Part shown: positions 36,233-44,603 of the stretch, in pieces
Position numbering within the stretch: the first letter of the stretch is position 1
How the letters are laid out: the number at the start of each line of letters is the position of its first letter
From: UBA7662 sp943369355
GTDB lineage: Bacteria; Bacteroidota; Bacteroidia; UBA7662
Direction of reading: 5' to 3'
DNA length: 64,000 nt
Assembly: GCA_943369355.1 (NCBI GenBank)
Contig: CALRMX020000008.1
Location: 1 to 64,000 of the forward strand
Program-made: the position numbers and the translations under genes
The notes under the pieces: generated by a model
Told to the model about the DNA's origin: nothing
The model's input: the letters and a program-made list of their open reading frames with translations, nothing else
Database searches by the model: none

Positions 36233-36976
36233 CTACTGCCGAGATGCTTTGTATTCGGCTATTTTAAATTCGAGTCGGTTGAGTTTTTCCAAGGTTTCGT
36301 CGTAACCAATTACCATGAACTTGCGTGCATTCTGGATTTTATAGAGGTAAACCAACAAGGCTTTTTTATGGGCTTCGTCAATGGGCAAAGGCTGTTGAAT
36401 ACTGTCGATTTTGCCGGCCTCGTTGAAATGAAAATAAGGACTCAATGCTTGATTGAAAGGTTGGAAGTAGTGTTCAAAAAATTGCATCTCGTCGTAGCTT
36501 TCTTCCAGATCTTTCATGCCCCGATAATCGTATTCGTATAAGCTGATGATTAAGTTGCGAAGGCTGTCATCCTGAATCAATTCAAGTCCCTTGGATTTGA
36601 GCGTTTCATAGCCCGATACGTTTTGCAACAAAATAAAGTCGCGTGTAAGATTGTGGTAGTGCCACCAAATGGAGTCGTTGGCTATGGGCACTCCATCCAG
36701 CAATCTTCTGAAAAAATGAGTTGCACTTATCCCATTTTCATGACCTTTTATGTTGCCTTCTATGTCTTCTCGGTCTTTTTTGATGCCACTTTCTATTTCG
36801 GCCAATATTTTTTGTTCGGCTTGGGCATCTCGCCGGTTCGTATTCCAATTGTTCAAGGCAAAGGCCGAAACTACCGCGATAAATATGGAGAGGAATTCGA
36901 ACCCAAAGCGACGGAAATTACGGGAGATGAACTCCCAGCGTACGAAGGAAAAACGACTTTCAGGCATATACCACAA
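36233..36976 (-). CDS. DUF6090-like single-pass membrane protein
   Basis: 247 residues. The N-terminal ~45 residues hold a membrane segment ending in ALNNWNTNRRDAQAEQKILAEIESGIKKD, which has the 'NNWn..r....e..iL..i...l..d' pattern common to the DUF6090 group; the rest is a mostly helical soluble domain (GYETLKSKGLELIQDDSLRNLIISLYEYDY, as in that group). Function unknown. It stands alone between the DUF2975 operon and the COG0523 gene. Confidence 0.65.
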   Translation of the reverse strand: MWYMPESRFSFVRWEFISRNFRRFGFEFLSIFIAVVSAFALNNWNTNRRDAQAEQKILAEIESGIKKDREDIEGNIKGHENGISATHFFRRLLDGVPIANDSIWWHYHNLTRDFILLQNVSGYETLKSKGLELIQDDSLRNLIISLYEYDYRGMKDLEESYDEMQFFEHYFQPFNQALSPYFHFNEAGKIDSIQQPLPIDEAHKKALLVYLYKIQNARKFMVIGYDETLEKLNRLEFKIAEYKASRQ

Positions 36977-37079
36977 TTAGCGACCGAAAAATAGAAATAG
37001 TTGGTGTGCTTTTGGGCCGAAGCAAAAAAAAGCTTCGAATTCCTGCCAATCGAAGTGCCACGGAATGACCAGAGTGGCC

Positions 37080-38285
37080 TTAAATCTCTAGCGGAAATGG
37101 GTCTTCAAACGACTGACCTTGCTGGTAAAGCCCTATTTCGGCTTCATTCAACAAACAGTGTTCGAGTTGGGCTACCATGGTTACTTGATCGAGCTCCTGA
37201 CCAATAAATACCAATTCATTGGTCCTGTCGCCCCAGTGTTTACTCCAGCGTCCTTCGATATAGTCTTTGTTCTCTACAAAAGCGGCATAACGAATGCGAT
37301 CAGAAAAGGGCATACTTGCCCACCATACGCCAGCTTTCTCAATACGTGATGAACCACCCGCTTGCGAAAAGTTAATCGCGTCGTTTGGCCTCGAGGCCAT
37401 CCAAAATAAACCTTTGGCACGAATTACACCCTCGGGATATTCCTCGTTAAGGAATTTACACCATCTGCCTGGATGAAAAGGTCGTTGGTCGCGAAATACA
37501 AAAGAAGAGATGCCGTATGCTTCGGTTTCGGGGGTATGTGCTTCATTGGCGAGTTCCTTTTGCCAGCCGGCCGAATTTTGAGCCTCCTCAAAGTCGAAGA
37601 GTTGAGTGTTCAATATTTCCGACGGGTCTACTCGGCCAAATTCCGAGCTGATGATGCGCGCACCAGGGTTGAGCTTGGTTAGCGCTGCCTTGAGTAAACC
37701 TACTGTTTGGGTATCTACGAGGTCGGTTTTGTTGAGGATGATCACGTTGGCAAACTCTATTTGATCGGTCAGCAAATTCACAATGGTGCGGTAGTCGCCT
37801 TCCATATCGGTAAGTGCGCGGTCGCGGAGTAATTCGTTGGTGCCAAAGTCGTTGAAGAAGTTGAAGCAGTCTACCACCGTAACCATGGTATCGATGTAGC
37901 TGAATCTGGAAAGATCGATGCCCTTTTCTTCATCGACAAATGAGAACGTTTGTGCTACGGGAACAGGCTCGCTGATGCCCGTGCTTTCGATGAGCAAATA
38001 ATCGAACCGCCCTTCAGAAGCGAGTTTTTCTACTTCCACCATCAAATCTTCGCGCAGCGTACAACAAATACATCCGTTGCTCATTTCTACGAGCTTTTCT
38101 TCCGTGCGCGAAAGCACGTTTTGCTCGGCAACCAAGCGGGCATCCACATTTACTTCGCTCATGTCGTTCACAATTACTGCTACTTTGAGCCCCGCTTTGT
38201 TGTGAAGTATATGATTGAGCAGGGTAGTTTTACCGGCACCTAAAAAGCCACTCAGTACGGTTACGGGAAGTTTATGGGTGTTCAC
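37080..38285 (-). CDS. COG0523/CobW-family GTP-dependent metallochaperone (probably zinc)
   Basis: 401 residues. Walker A is GFLGAGKTT (13-21), the metal-binding motif is CICC (72-75, in GCICCTLRED), and the G3-like and NKTD motifs appear as ESTGISEP and ILNKTDLVD. The C-terminal CobW_C domain runs from about 265 (RPFHPGRWCKFL) to 395. It delivers metal to client proteins with GTP hydrolysis; Zn-linked members are induced by zinc lack. The perfect palindrome at 38331-38347, in its promoter, supports zinc control. Confidence 0.9.
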   Translation of the reverse strand: MNTHKLPVTVLSGFLGAGKTTLLNHILHNKAGLKVAVIVNDMSEVNVDARLVAEQNVLSRTEEKLVEMSNGCICCTLREDLMVEVEKLASEGRFDYLLIESTGISEPVPVAQTFSFVDEEKGIDLSRFSYIDTMVTVVDCFNFFNDFGTNELLRDRALTDMEGDYRTIVNLLTDQIEFANVIILNKTDLVDTQTVGLLKAALTKLNPGARIISSEFGRVDPSEILNTQLFDFEEAQNSAGWQKELANEAHTPETEAYGISSFVFRDQRPFHPGRWCKFLNEEYPEGVIRAKGLFWMASRPNDAINFSQAGGSSRIEKAGVWWASMPFSDRIRYAAFVENKDYIEGRWSKHWGDRTNELVFIGQELDQVTMVAQLEHCLLNEAEIGLYQQGQSFEDPFPLEI

Positions 38286-38330
38286 AATTGCAGTTTCTAA
38301 TTGGACCGCAATTTAGTGTTTATCTTTCTA

Positions 38331-38347
38331 ATGCAACAATGTTGCAT
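38331..38347. promoter_or_regulatory. Perfect palindrome, likely Zur-type operator
   Basis: ATGCAACAATGTTGCAT, an exact 8-1-8 inverted repeat, 46 bases upstream of the metallochaperone ATG and in its only upstream spacer. On the minus strand a weak -7-like sequence lies at 38309-38315, so the palindrome would cover the -33 region. Fur-family repressors, Zur among them, bind sites of this geometry, and COG0523 genes are classical Zur targets. Identity of the regulator is inference. Confidence 0.65.
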
Positions 38348-38398
38348 AAAAGATTTAACGCTTGAAAACGATTGTACTTTTACTTTTTTCCGGCCTTT

Positions 38399-39052
38399 TT
38401 AGCCTTTCGCGCGGTTTCTATCGCGATATTCCTCATCAATACCTTTGCCGGCCATGATCAGATCGATGCTTTTGTCGATGCGGGCATAACGTGTGGCGGC
38501 TTGTTTGGCCGACTTAAAATGCAGCAGATAGCCACGCTGCCTGCCTGGAGTAAGCGCCTCGAAGGCCAGTTTTAAGTCAGGAAATTCTTCCATCCGTTCT
38601 TTCAGCTCTTCGGGATAATCGTGGCTGTGATCACGTTTGAATTCCACCTTATCGCCAGCACGTGCTTTAGCATTTTCGAGGTAAGCTGCTAAATGTGGGG
38701 CTGCTCGGTCGAGATCGTCCTGGCTGCGGAAACGAATCAAGCGGGTGGTTTGGGAATCATCGCCAGGTTTTTCGAGCAGCGCATTCGGGTCGGCAAGCAG
38801 TACGCCCTTAAAAAAGCCAATGCTGCAGCTGTCTTTCGTAAGCCCTAAAACCGCTACGTTGTGGCCATCGTGCATATAACAGGGTACTCCCCATTTGCGG
38901 GTTTCGGTGAATCCGGCTGCCAGCATATAATCGCGAAGCTGCTCGAGCAAGTCACGCCAACGGTTGACCTTACAGCGTGGCGTGCCGCCCAATGCACAAC
39001 GGCCGCAACCGTCGGCCATAAAAACATCTACGGCAGGATCGAGACGAATCAT
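38399..39052 (-). CDS. YdeI/OmpD-associated family protein (DUF1801 type)
   Basis: 217 residues. An N-terminal Cys-rich stretch (MADGCGRCALGGTPRCKVN) is followed by a DUF1801/YdeI domain (KWGVPCYMHDGHNVAVLGLTKDSCSIGFFKGVLL) and the C-terminal YdeI signature LTPGRQRGYLLHFKSAKQAATRYARI. Function of the family is unresolved, with links to stress. Four cysteines in the first 27 residues might bind metal; that part is not typical for all members. Confidence 0.8.
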   Translation of the reverse strand: MIRLDPAVDVFMADGCGRCALGGTPRCKVNRWRDLLEQLRDYMLAAGFTETRKWGVPCYMHDGHNVAVLGLTKDSCSIGFFKGVLLADPNALLEKPGDDSQTTRLIRFRSQDDLDRAAPHLAAYLENAKARAGDKVEFKRDHSHDYPEELKERMEEFPDLKLAFEALTPGRQRGYLLHFKSAKQAATRYARIDKSIDLIMAGKGIDEEYRDRNRAKG

Positions 39053-39087
39053 AGGGTTAATTTCGGGAAATTGCGGGTTAGTTAGTG

Positions 39088-39453
39088 CTAAAATTTCACT
39101 GCCTGCCCTACTGTGAGCAGGTTGTGGTCAGGGTCAAGCACCGAAAACTCCCGCTGTAGCCAGCTTTTGGTTTCGAGTTTGCCTCCGTCAGGAATATTCA
39201 CACCACGCGTGCTCCATGCTGCATACAAGGCATCTACATCATCGCAACGGAGGTACACCTGACCGTAGTTTTCTAGGGGATTGAGGGTGGTATGCTCAAA
39301 AAAATGCAACTCAATACCGTCTTTGGCCAACAGCAAATAACCGGGGTAATCGGCGGCACCTACATCGGTGAAACCCAAATTTTCGGTATAAAATCGACGC
39401 GTCACGGCTTTATCACGCATGGGTAGTTTCGGATGTATTTGCAAAAGTGCCAT
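39088..39453 (-). CDS. VOC-family (glyoxalase/bleomycin-resistance-like) protein
   Basis: 121 residues, a single VOC unit with two beta-alpha-beta repeats: IHPKLPMRDKAVTRRFYTENLGF and YLLLAKDGIELHFFEH, then GQVYLRCDDVDALYAAW and REFSVLDPDHNLLTVGQ. It resembles bleomycin-resistance proteins of the 'PxLpv.D...t..FY...LGF' kind. Possible metal ligands include His50 and Glu near the end. Substrate unknown. Confidence 0.85.
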   Translation of the reverse strand: MALLQIHPKLPMRDKAVTRRFYTENLGFTDVGAADYPGYLLLAKDGIELHFFEHTTLNPLENYGQVYLRCDDVDALYAAWSTRGVNIPDGGKLETKSWLQREFSVLDPDHNLLTVGQAVKF

Positions 39454-39537
39454 AAGTACTGTTTGGTCTATGCAAGATAGGGTGAAAATGCTTCATGGCT
39501 TTTGGCACTACATAATTGGGTGCGACTATTGGCTGAT

Positions 39538-39568
39538 AAAAAAAAGCCAGCCTGAAAACAGACTGGCT
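39538..39568 (-). terminator. Rho-independent terminator after the lipoprotein gene
   Basis: Minus-strand stem AGCCAGTCTG/CAGGCTGGCT (one mismatch) with a TTTT loop and eight T after it. It begins 18 bases past the lipoprotein stop. Confidence 0.85.
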
Positions 39569-39586
39569 CCGTGACTTTTGAAGGAC

Positions 39587-40093
39587 TTAAGGGCGATAAG
39601 TAAGGTTGCCGCTCACTATGGTGTTGGTGGTGTCGGTAGTACGTTTCACCGGAATGTTGGTTACAGTAGCAGAAACAACTCCATTGGTATTGACAACGGC
39701 AACGGTACCGTTGTTTGTGGCCGACTGCCAACCGCGGTTGACGATTGATATCGAGATGGCAACTGCGTTTGAGTCGGTAGTGCTAAACAGTGAAAGAAAG
39801 GGAATGATGTTGTACGTGCCGGTACGCGGCGTATTGGTTTTAAACCACAGTTGAAAGGCCTCCAGAGAATCGTTGCTACCGTTGCCCATCAATCCCCAGG
39901 TAGTCCCACCACCATTCCAAACAGCGCTACTGCCTGTATTGGTATAGGTGATTCCTTCAACAGTCCATTTGTTTTCACCAGGATTATTGGTTGTTGGGTT
40001 AGTAGGAACAGGGTCGGGGGTTACAGCTTCTTTTTCGCAAGCGGTGAATCCTAGTGCACTGCTAAGGAGTGCAAGAAAGAGGAAATTTTTCAT
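39587..40093 (-). CDS. Hypothetical lipoprotein
   Basis: 168 residues. Lipobox GFTAC with Cys19, then a Pro/Thr/Asn-rich linker (VTPDPVPTNPTTNNPGEN) and a small beta-rich domain (TYTNTGSSAVWNGGGTTWGLMGNGSNDSLEAFQLWFKT region). No family recognised. Single gene with its own terminator; a perfect palindrome lies 78 bases upstream of the ATG. Confidence 0.65.
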   Translation of the reverse strand: MKNFLFLALLSSALGFTACEKEAVTPDPVPTNPTTNNPGENKWTVEGITYTNTGSSAVWNGGGTTWGLMGNGSNDSLEAFQLWFKTNTPRTGTYNIIPFLSLFSTTDSNAVAISISIVNRGWQSATNNGTVAVVNTNGVVSATVTNIPVKRTTDTTNTIVSGNLTYRP

Positions 40094-40438
40094 GAGCTAG
40101 TTTTTGTCAAAGGACGATGTTCTGGATTTGGCAAAACCTACCCTGCTGCACGCAATTTAGGAGAGTTCACTGCGTACTGGTACGCATGTTTCAATCAAAA
40201 TAAGTCTTAACGCCACTTCCATTAAAAAAATTAATGAGATAGTTGCTTTGATTCGGTGTTCAAAAGGACTGAATAGGATGGTTGAATCAACAGCTTGAGC
40301 TAGTCGCCCATGGGGCAATTTCACTCTGGAAGAAGGCCAAATGCTTCATCTTTTGGATCAACCTCCTACAAAAGGGGAGTGTAAAGCTGTTTTTTTCTCC
40401 GCCAATTTGGAGTGAAGGTAGCCTACACTAACGAAGTG
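40094..40438. other. 345-base intergenic region with one palindrome
   Basis: No credible reading frame. It lies upstream of the lipoprotein gene and downstream of the lycopene cyclase fusion. Apart from the perfect repeat at 40171-40186, no promoter with both boxes and no terminator with a T run for the fusion gene was found. Confidence 0.6.
40171..40186. promoter_or_regulatory. Perfect inverted repeat TGCGTAC-TG-GTACGCA
   Basis: A 7-2-7 exact palindrome in the upstream region of the lipoprotein gene. It has the geometry of a dimeric-repressor operator; no regulator gene lies next to it. Confidence 0.45.
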
Positions 40439-42466
40439 CTAATCGTTGGTGCCGATTTGGGTGCTTTTGTACAAGGCGTGCATGGCCAGTACGTGCGGAA
40501 AGCTGATACACGATAAAAAGATGAAAAATAGCCCCCAACGCGATAGACCCGCGAAGGTATCGGCTTCGGGCCATAAGAAGTAAAACCCGAGTAGCAATAC
40601 CCAAGCGCCGAGGTGAAATGGCAAAGCCTGCAGCCAAAGTTGTCGACTGGTGAGCTGGAGCCGCTCCCGAAGGTGCTGCCAACCCGTGAGGCTATGCTGA
40701 CCGATAAAGTAAAGGCCAAAAGCAACGAGAAGCGGTAAGCCGCTGGCCAGCATCAGCCAAAAGGTGGTAAGCAACAAGCTGTATTTACGTGTATACACGG
40801 CATAAACGATCCATGGCGTCATGGCCCAAGCCGATATTTCCACGAGCCATGGAAAGGTGCCGATTTGTGCTAAGATGAGGTTGGTTTCGGTCGTATGGCT
40901 GCTCAAAAGGTACAGGAGCAATGAGCTCCCCCAAACAAACGACAAGGATTTAGAAAGTCCCCACAACAAGCCGTCGGCTTCACCAAAATGCCAGGCCGAA
41001 TACAGCAAAAAGACAACGAGCGCTACCGAAGGGAAAAACAGCCAAACCACAGCCACCAAAGCCGCTTGACCCAAATAACTCAGAACAAAGGTAGGTAGCT
41101 GGAGTTGTTTCGTACTCGGTAGTCTGAGCAAATGATCGACAGCGCCGTGCGGAAATCCTACCCACAGCATGCCCGCTGCCAAGAGGGTATAGGCCACGGT
41201 ATTTTGTACACCGTTGCTGAATTCAAGTAACCCAAAAACCAGCGTAAGCAGCAGCAAGCCTAGGGGACGAACCAGTGTTTTTTGGCTCCATTGAGAGGCT
41301 AAGGCCTGTAAAAATGGAAGCCAGGGCAAACGGCTAAATAGGCGAATGTCTTCTTGCAAGCTGCTTTTTTCTTCGAGAAACCGAAATACGTCTTTGGCTG
41401 GAGTTAAGCGGAACAATTGTTCGAAGATGGGCTTCCCCAGCTCAGGTTTGTTTTCGAGTATGTGCAGCAACAGGCCGTCGTAGAAGCCATATCGGCTATT
41501 TTTCGGCCCCTGCTTGAGCTGGTCGAGCGAGGCTGCCACAGTTGGCTCGTCGGCAAGCAGCTCGGCTATGCCCACAGCCTGTTGGAACATATTTTTGAAG
41601 GCATAACCCGTGCTGGGCTTGATGTTGTAGTTGCGGGCACCGAGGGGAATCACTCCTTTTTGCAACGCTAGATCGATGCGGCCATTGCTCATGGGTATGC
41701 AGCCACTTTCGTCACTCAGGCGTGTATAGTTGCCAAAGTGCTGTTGGATGTAGGCATCGAGGATTTCTTCGGTGGCAGCGGTTTCTACCAAGCTCGATCC
41801 AAAACGGGTGAGTTCAACCAAGGTGGTATGTTCATCGAACGGAAGCACATACATGAATTGGGTATGTCCTTGTTGGGGCACGTCAAAATCCATCAGCCGC
41901 ATGGCCGCGGGCTGCGACAAAGCTTGCTCGAAACGAACCGTCCAACCGATAAAACTTTGAAAAAGGTGTATTTCACCTGCTACTTTGGGTAAAAACTGAG
42001 GTGTACGTGAATCAAATACCCAAGTTGCAACGAAGGTTTCTTCACCGCAGCGTATACGACCCCCTTGATCGTCGCTGTAAATGCGCTCAACCTGGGCTTC
42101 CATCCAGGGCCACCCATACTTTTGAGCCAGCGTACGTACTTCAGCCAACAAACTGCTGCTGTTGAGTTGGTAGTACTTGAGCGGTTCTAGCGATTGTAAC
42201 CTTCCGTCGGGCAGCTGCAAAATCGACCACGAATGGGCAAGCAGCGGCTGTAATGATAGCACGATGTTTTCTTGACTTTCGGCCCAAAAACAAAAGGTTT
42301 TTTCGGCTGGCGCTTGTATGTCGCGGTCTATCAACAACACCTTTTTATCCGCCAGCAGTCCCCGATGCTCGAGTTGCAACAACAGCAAAGCCGCCGACGC
42401 GCCCGTGCCTACGAAAATGTAGTCGTAACGGGTAGGGGAAGATGGGCGAACGAGCGTATCGGGCAA
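40439..42466 (-). CDS. Fusion of lycopene beta-cyclase (CrtY type) and beta-carotene 15,15'-dioxygenase (Brp/Blh type)
   Basis: One 675-residue frame. Residues 1-395 are a CrtY cyclase: FVGTGASAA (18-26, FAD/NAD loop), CFWAE (59-63), FDSRTPQ (151-157), FQSFIGW (169-175), MDFDVPQ (192-198), KPSTGYAF (283-290). Residues 397-675 are a polytopic Brp/Blh dioxygenase with all four His motifs: GFPHGAVDHL (437-446), WHFGEAD (492-498), GQHSLTGW (589-596), FPHVLAMH (656-663). Expected reaction: lycopene to beta-carotene, then cleavage to two retinal. The usual form is two genes. No ATG lies before the FAD loop; TTG at 42464-42466 is the likely start. No rhodopsin gene is in the window. Confidence 0.9.
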   Translation of the reverse strand: MPDTLVRPSSPTRYDYIFVGTGASAALLLLQLEHRGLLADKKVLLIDRDIQAPAEKTFCFWAESQENIVLSLQPLLAHSWSILQLPDGRLQSLEPLKYYQLNSSSLLAEVRTLAQKYGWPWMEAQVERIYSDDQGGRIRCGEETFVATWVFDSRTPQFLPKVAGEIHLFQSFIGWTVRFEQALSQPAAMRLMDFDVPQQGHTQFMYVLPFDEHTTLVELTRFGSSLVETAATEEILDAYIQQHFGNYTRLSDESGCIPMSNGRIDLALQKGVIPLGARNYNIKPSTGYAFKNMFQQAVGIAELLADEPTVAASLDQLKQGPKNSRYGFYDGLLLHILENKPELGKPIFEQLFRLTPAKDVFRFLEEKSSLQEDIRLFSRLPWLPFLQALASQWSQKTLVRPLGLLLLTLVFGLLEFSNGVQNTVAYTLLAAGMLWVGFPHGAVDHLLRLPSTKQLQLPTFVLSYLGQAALVAVVWLFFPSVALVVFLLYSAWHFGEADGLLWGLSKSLSFVWGSSLLLYLLSSHTTETNLILAQIGTFPWLVEISAWAMTPWIVYAVYTRKYSLLLTTFWLMLASGLPLLVAFGLYFIGQHSLTGWQHLRERLQLTSRQLWLQALPFHLGAWVLLLGFYFLWPEADTFAGLSRWGLFFIFLSCISFPHVLAMHALYKSTQIGTND

Positions 42467-42557
42467 AAGCGTAGGATGAGGGTTAGTTCCTACAACAGCA
42501 GTTTTGCCAATTTGATTAGCGAGTAATAAATTATTTCAACGATATAGGCTCACGGCC

Positions 42558-42597
42558 TTTGGCTCTAGCCTTTACTTTTCGCAATGCGAAAGCCAAA
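42558..42597. promoter_or_regulatory. Nested inverted repeats upstream of the cyclase-dioxygenase fusion
   Basis: Outer arms TTTGGCT (42558-42564) and AGCCAAA (42591-42597) enclose the exact palindrome TTTCGCA-A-TGCGAAA (42577-42591). It lies 91-131 bases upstream of the TTG start of the fusion gene, after the pckG terminator. It could be an operator or a leader hairpin. Confidence 0.4.
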
Positions 42598-42664
42598 ACT
42601 TCTATTGGCATCCCGATGAAGACACCCAAGCGTACCAACGGCAACTACCGATTTTATTGCACAC

Positions 42665-42696
42665 AAAAAAACCGGCCCTGTAAAGAAGCCGGTTTT
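42665..42696 (-). terminator. Rho-independent terminator after pckG
   Basis: Minus-strand 9-bp stem AAAACCGGC/GCCGGTTTT, 11-base loop, followed by seven T. It starts 15 bases past the pckG stop codon. Confidence 0.88.
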
Positions 42697-42711
42697 GCGG
42701 AATACGCTATT

Positions 42712-44571
42712 TTAAACACGTTCGGCGGCGAGACCCCACTTTTCGGGTGAGCGCCACAAACTCGAGAGCAGTAGCTCCCGCATGAAAATGTACTCTTTCG
42801 GGAGCTTGTCGTACATCTTGCCGAAGAGCTCCTCGTGACTCAGCACCTCTTGCTTCCACATTTCACGGTCAACATGCATGATCTCCTCGAATTGTTCACG
42901 ACTAAAATTCAGTCCCTTCCAATTGATGTCGTCGTAGGTAGGCATCCAACCTACAGGACTTTCGACAGCACCGGTACGGCCACGTACGCGACCAATCACC
43001 CATTCGAGCACGCGCATATTGTCGCCAAAGCCTGGCCACAAGAAATTGCCGTCTTTGTCTTTCCTAAACCAGTTTACCACAAATATCCGCGGCGGATTCG
43101 GCAGCTTGCGGCCAAACTGCATCCAGTGGTTGAAGTAGTCGGCCATGTGGTAGCCGCAGAAGGGTAACATGGCAAACGGGTCGCGACGAACCTGCCCCAG
43201 CACGCCAAAGGCGGCGGCGGTCATCTCTGAGCCGATGGTAGATGCGGCGTAAACGCCAAAGTTCCAGTTGGCACTTTGGTACACCAACGGTACAGTGCTC
43301 GAACGGCGACCGCCGAAAATAAAGGCGCAGATTTGAACGCCATTGGGATCTTCCCAGGCGGGGTCGAGGCTTGGGCATTGCGCTGCCGGTGCGGTAAAGC
43401 GGGCATTGGGGTGCGCTACGGGGTCGGTGCCAGCCGGATCGTGCAGTTTGCCTTTCCAGTTGGTGATGCCCGCTGGCACTTCTTTGCTCATGCCTTCCCA
43501 CCATACATCGCCATCGGGCGTTACGCCCACATTGGTGAAGATGGTATTGGCCCGAATGGAGGCCATGGCATTGGGGTTGGTCTTTTCGTTGGTACCCGGT
43601 GCCACACCAAAATAACCGGCTTCGGGATTGATGGCATACAACTTACCGTCTTTACCCGGCTTGATCCAAGCAATGTCGTCACCGACGGTGGTAATTTTCC
43701 AGCCTTCCATCTCCTTGGGTGGAATAAGCATGGCGAAATTGGTCTTGCCGCAGGCACTCGGGAAGGCAGCGGCTACATAGGTTTTGTCGCCTTGCGGACT
43801 TTCGGCTCCCAGAATAAGCATGTGCTCGGCGAGCCAGCCTTCTTCACGTGCCATCACCGAAGCGATACGCAATGCGAAGCACTTTTTGCCGAGCAGGGCA
43901 TTTCCGCCGTAGCCTGAGCCATAACTCACAATGCTACGTTCTTCAGGGTAGTGCACAATGTACTTCGTCGTTGGGTTGCATGGCCATTTGGCATCTTGCT
44001 GACCGGGCTCGAGCGGCGCACCTACCGTATGAAATGCGCGAACAAAATTGTCGTCGATGTAGTCGAGCACCTTGCGACCCATGCGGGTCATGATTTTCAT
44101 GTTGGTGACCACATATTCGGAGTCGGTGATTTCAACACCTATTTGAGAAATATCGCTGCCAAGCGGACCCATACAAAACGGGAGCACAAACATGGTGCGG
44201 CCGCGCATACAGCCATCGAGCAATGGATTGAGGGTGGCTTTCATTTCGCTCGGGTCCATCCAGTTGTTGGTGGGACCGGCGTCTTCTTTGCGGCGACTAC
44301 AAATGTAAGTGCGGTCTTCTACACGAGCTACGTCGCTCGGGTCGCTGAAACAAGCGAAACTATTGGGGCGTTTTTCTGGATTCAGGCGGATGAACGTGCC
44401 TGCGGCAACGAGGCGTTCACACATGAGTGCGTACTCTTCGTCGGAGCCATTACACCAGTACACTTGATCGGGTTTGCACAGGGCCACCATTTCGGCTACC
44501 CAGTTTTTGAGGGCTTTGTTGCTTACGCTATCGGCGTAATCTTTCGGGAGTTGAAGGCTTGTAGCAGTCAT
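42712..44571 (-). CDS. pckG: Phosphoenolpyruvate carboxykinase (GTP)
   Basis: 619 residues, the full length of the GTP class. It interconverts oxaloacetate and PEP with GTP/GDP and Mn2+, feeding gluconeogenesis. The P-loop with the hyper-reactive Cys is FPSACGKTN (270-278); upstream VYWCNGSDEEY and SFACFSDPSDVARVEDRTYICS are class signatures, and GDDIAWIKPGKDGKLYAINPEAGYFGVAPGTN is the guanine/metal region. The ATP-class enzyme is common in Bacteroidota, so the GTP type is informative. Own terminator, long 5' spacer with a small hairpin. Confidence 0.96.
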   Translation of the reverse strand: MTATSLQLPKDYADSVSNKALKNWVAEMVALCKPDQVYWCNGSDEEYALMCERLVAAGTFIRLNPEKRPNSFACFSDPSDVARVEDRTYICSRRKEDAGPTNNWMDPSEMKATLNPLLDGCMRGRTMFVLPFCMGPLGSDISQIGVEITDSEYVVTNMKIMTRMGRKVLDYIDDNFVRAFHTVGAPLEPGQQDAKWPCNPTTKYIVHYPEERSIVSYGSGYGGNALLGKKCFALRIASVMAREEGWLAEHMLILGAESPQGDKTYVAAAFPSACGKTNFAMLIPPKEMEGWKITTVGDDIAWIKPGKDGKLYAINPEAGYFGVAPGTNEKTNPNAMASIRANTIFTNVGVTPDGDVWWEGMSKEVPAGITNWKGKLHDPAGTDPVAHPNARFTAPAAQCPSLDPAWEDPNGVQICAFIFGGRRSSTVPLVYQSANWNFGVYAASTIGSEMTAAAFGVLGQVRRDPFAMLPFCGYHMADYFNHWMQFGRKLPNPPRIFVVNWFRKDKDGNFLWPGFGDNMRVLEWVIGRVRGRTGAVESPVGWMPTYDDINWKGLNFSREQFEEIMHVDREMWKQEVLSHEELFGKMYDKLPKEYIFMRELLLSSLWRSPEKWGLAAERV

Positions 44572-44585
44572 ACTTTTGGGATTGA

Positions 44586-44603
44586 GATGCCCTTTCGGGC
44601 GTC
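44586..44603 (-). promoter_or_regulatory. Short leader hairpin before pckG
   Basis: On the minus strand GACGCCC-GAAA-GGGCATC forms a stem with one mismatch and a GNRA tetraloop, ending 14 bases before the ATG. With no Shine-Dalgarno sequence present it might affect translation or message stability; weak evidence. Confidence 0.3.

Noticed and set aside
37018..37037. CGAAGC-A8-GCTTCG repeat after the COG0523 gene
   Set aside because: The A/T run is in the loop and not after the stem, so it is not a convincing terminator, although it lies at a 3' end.
40439..41277. Blh region as a separate gene
   Set aside because: No stop codon and no plausible start with a leader between the cyclase and dioxygenase parts; the frame is continuous.
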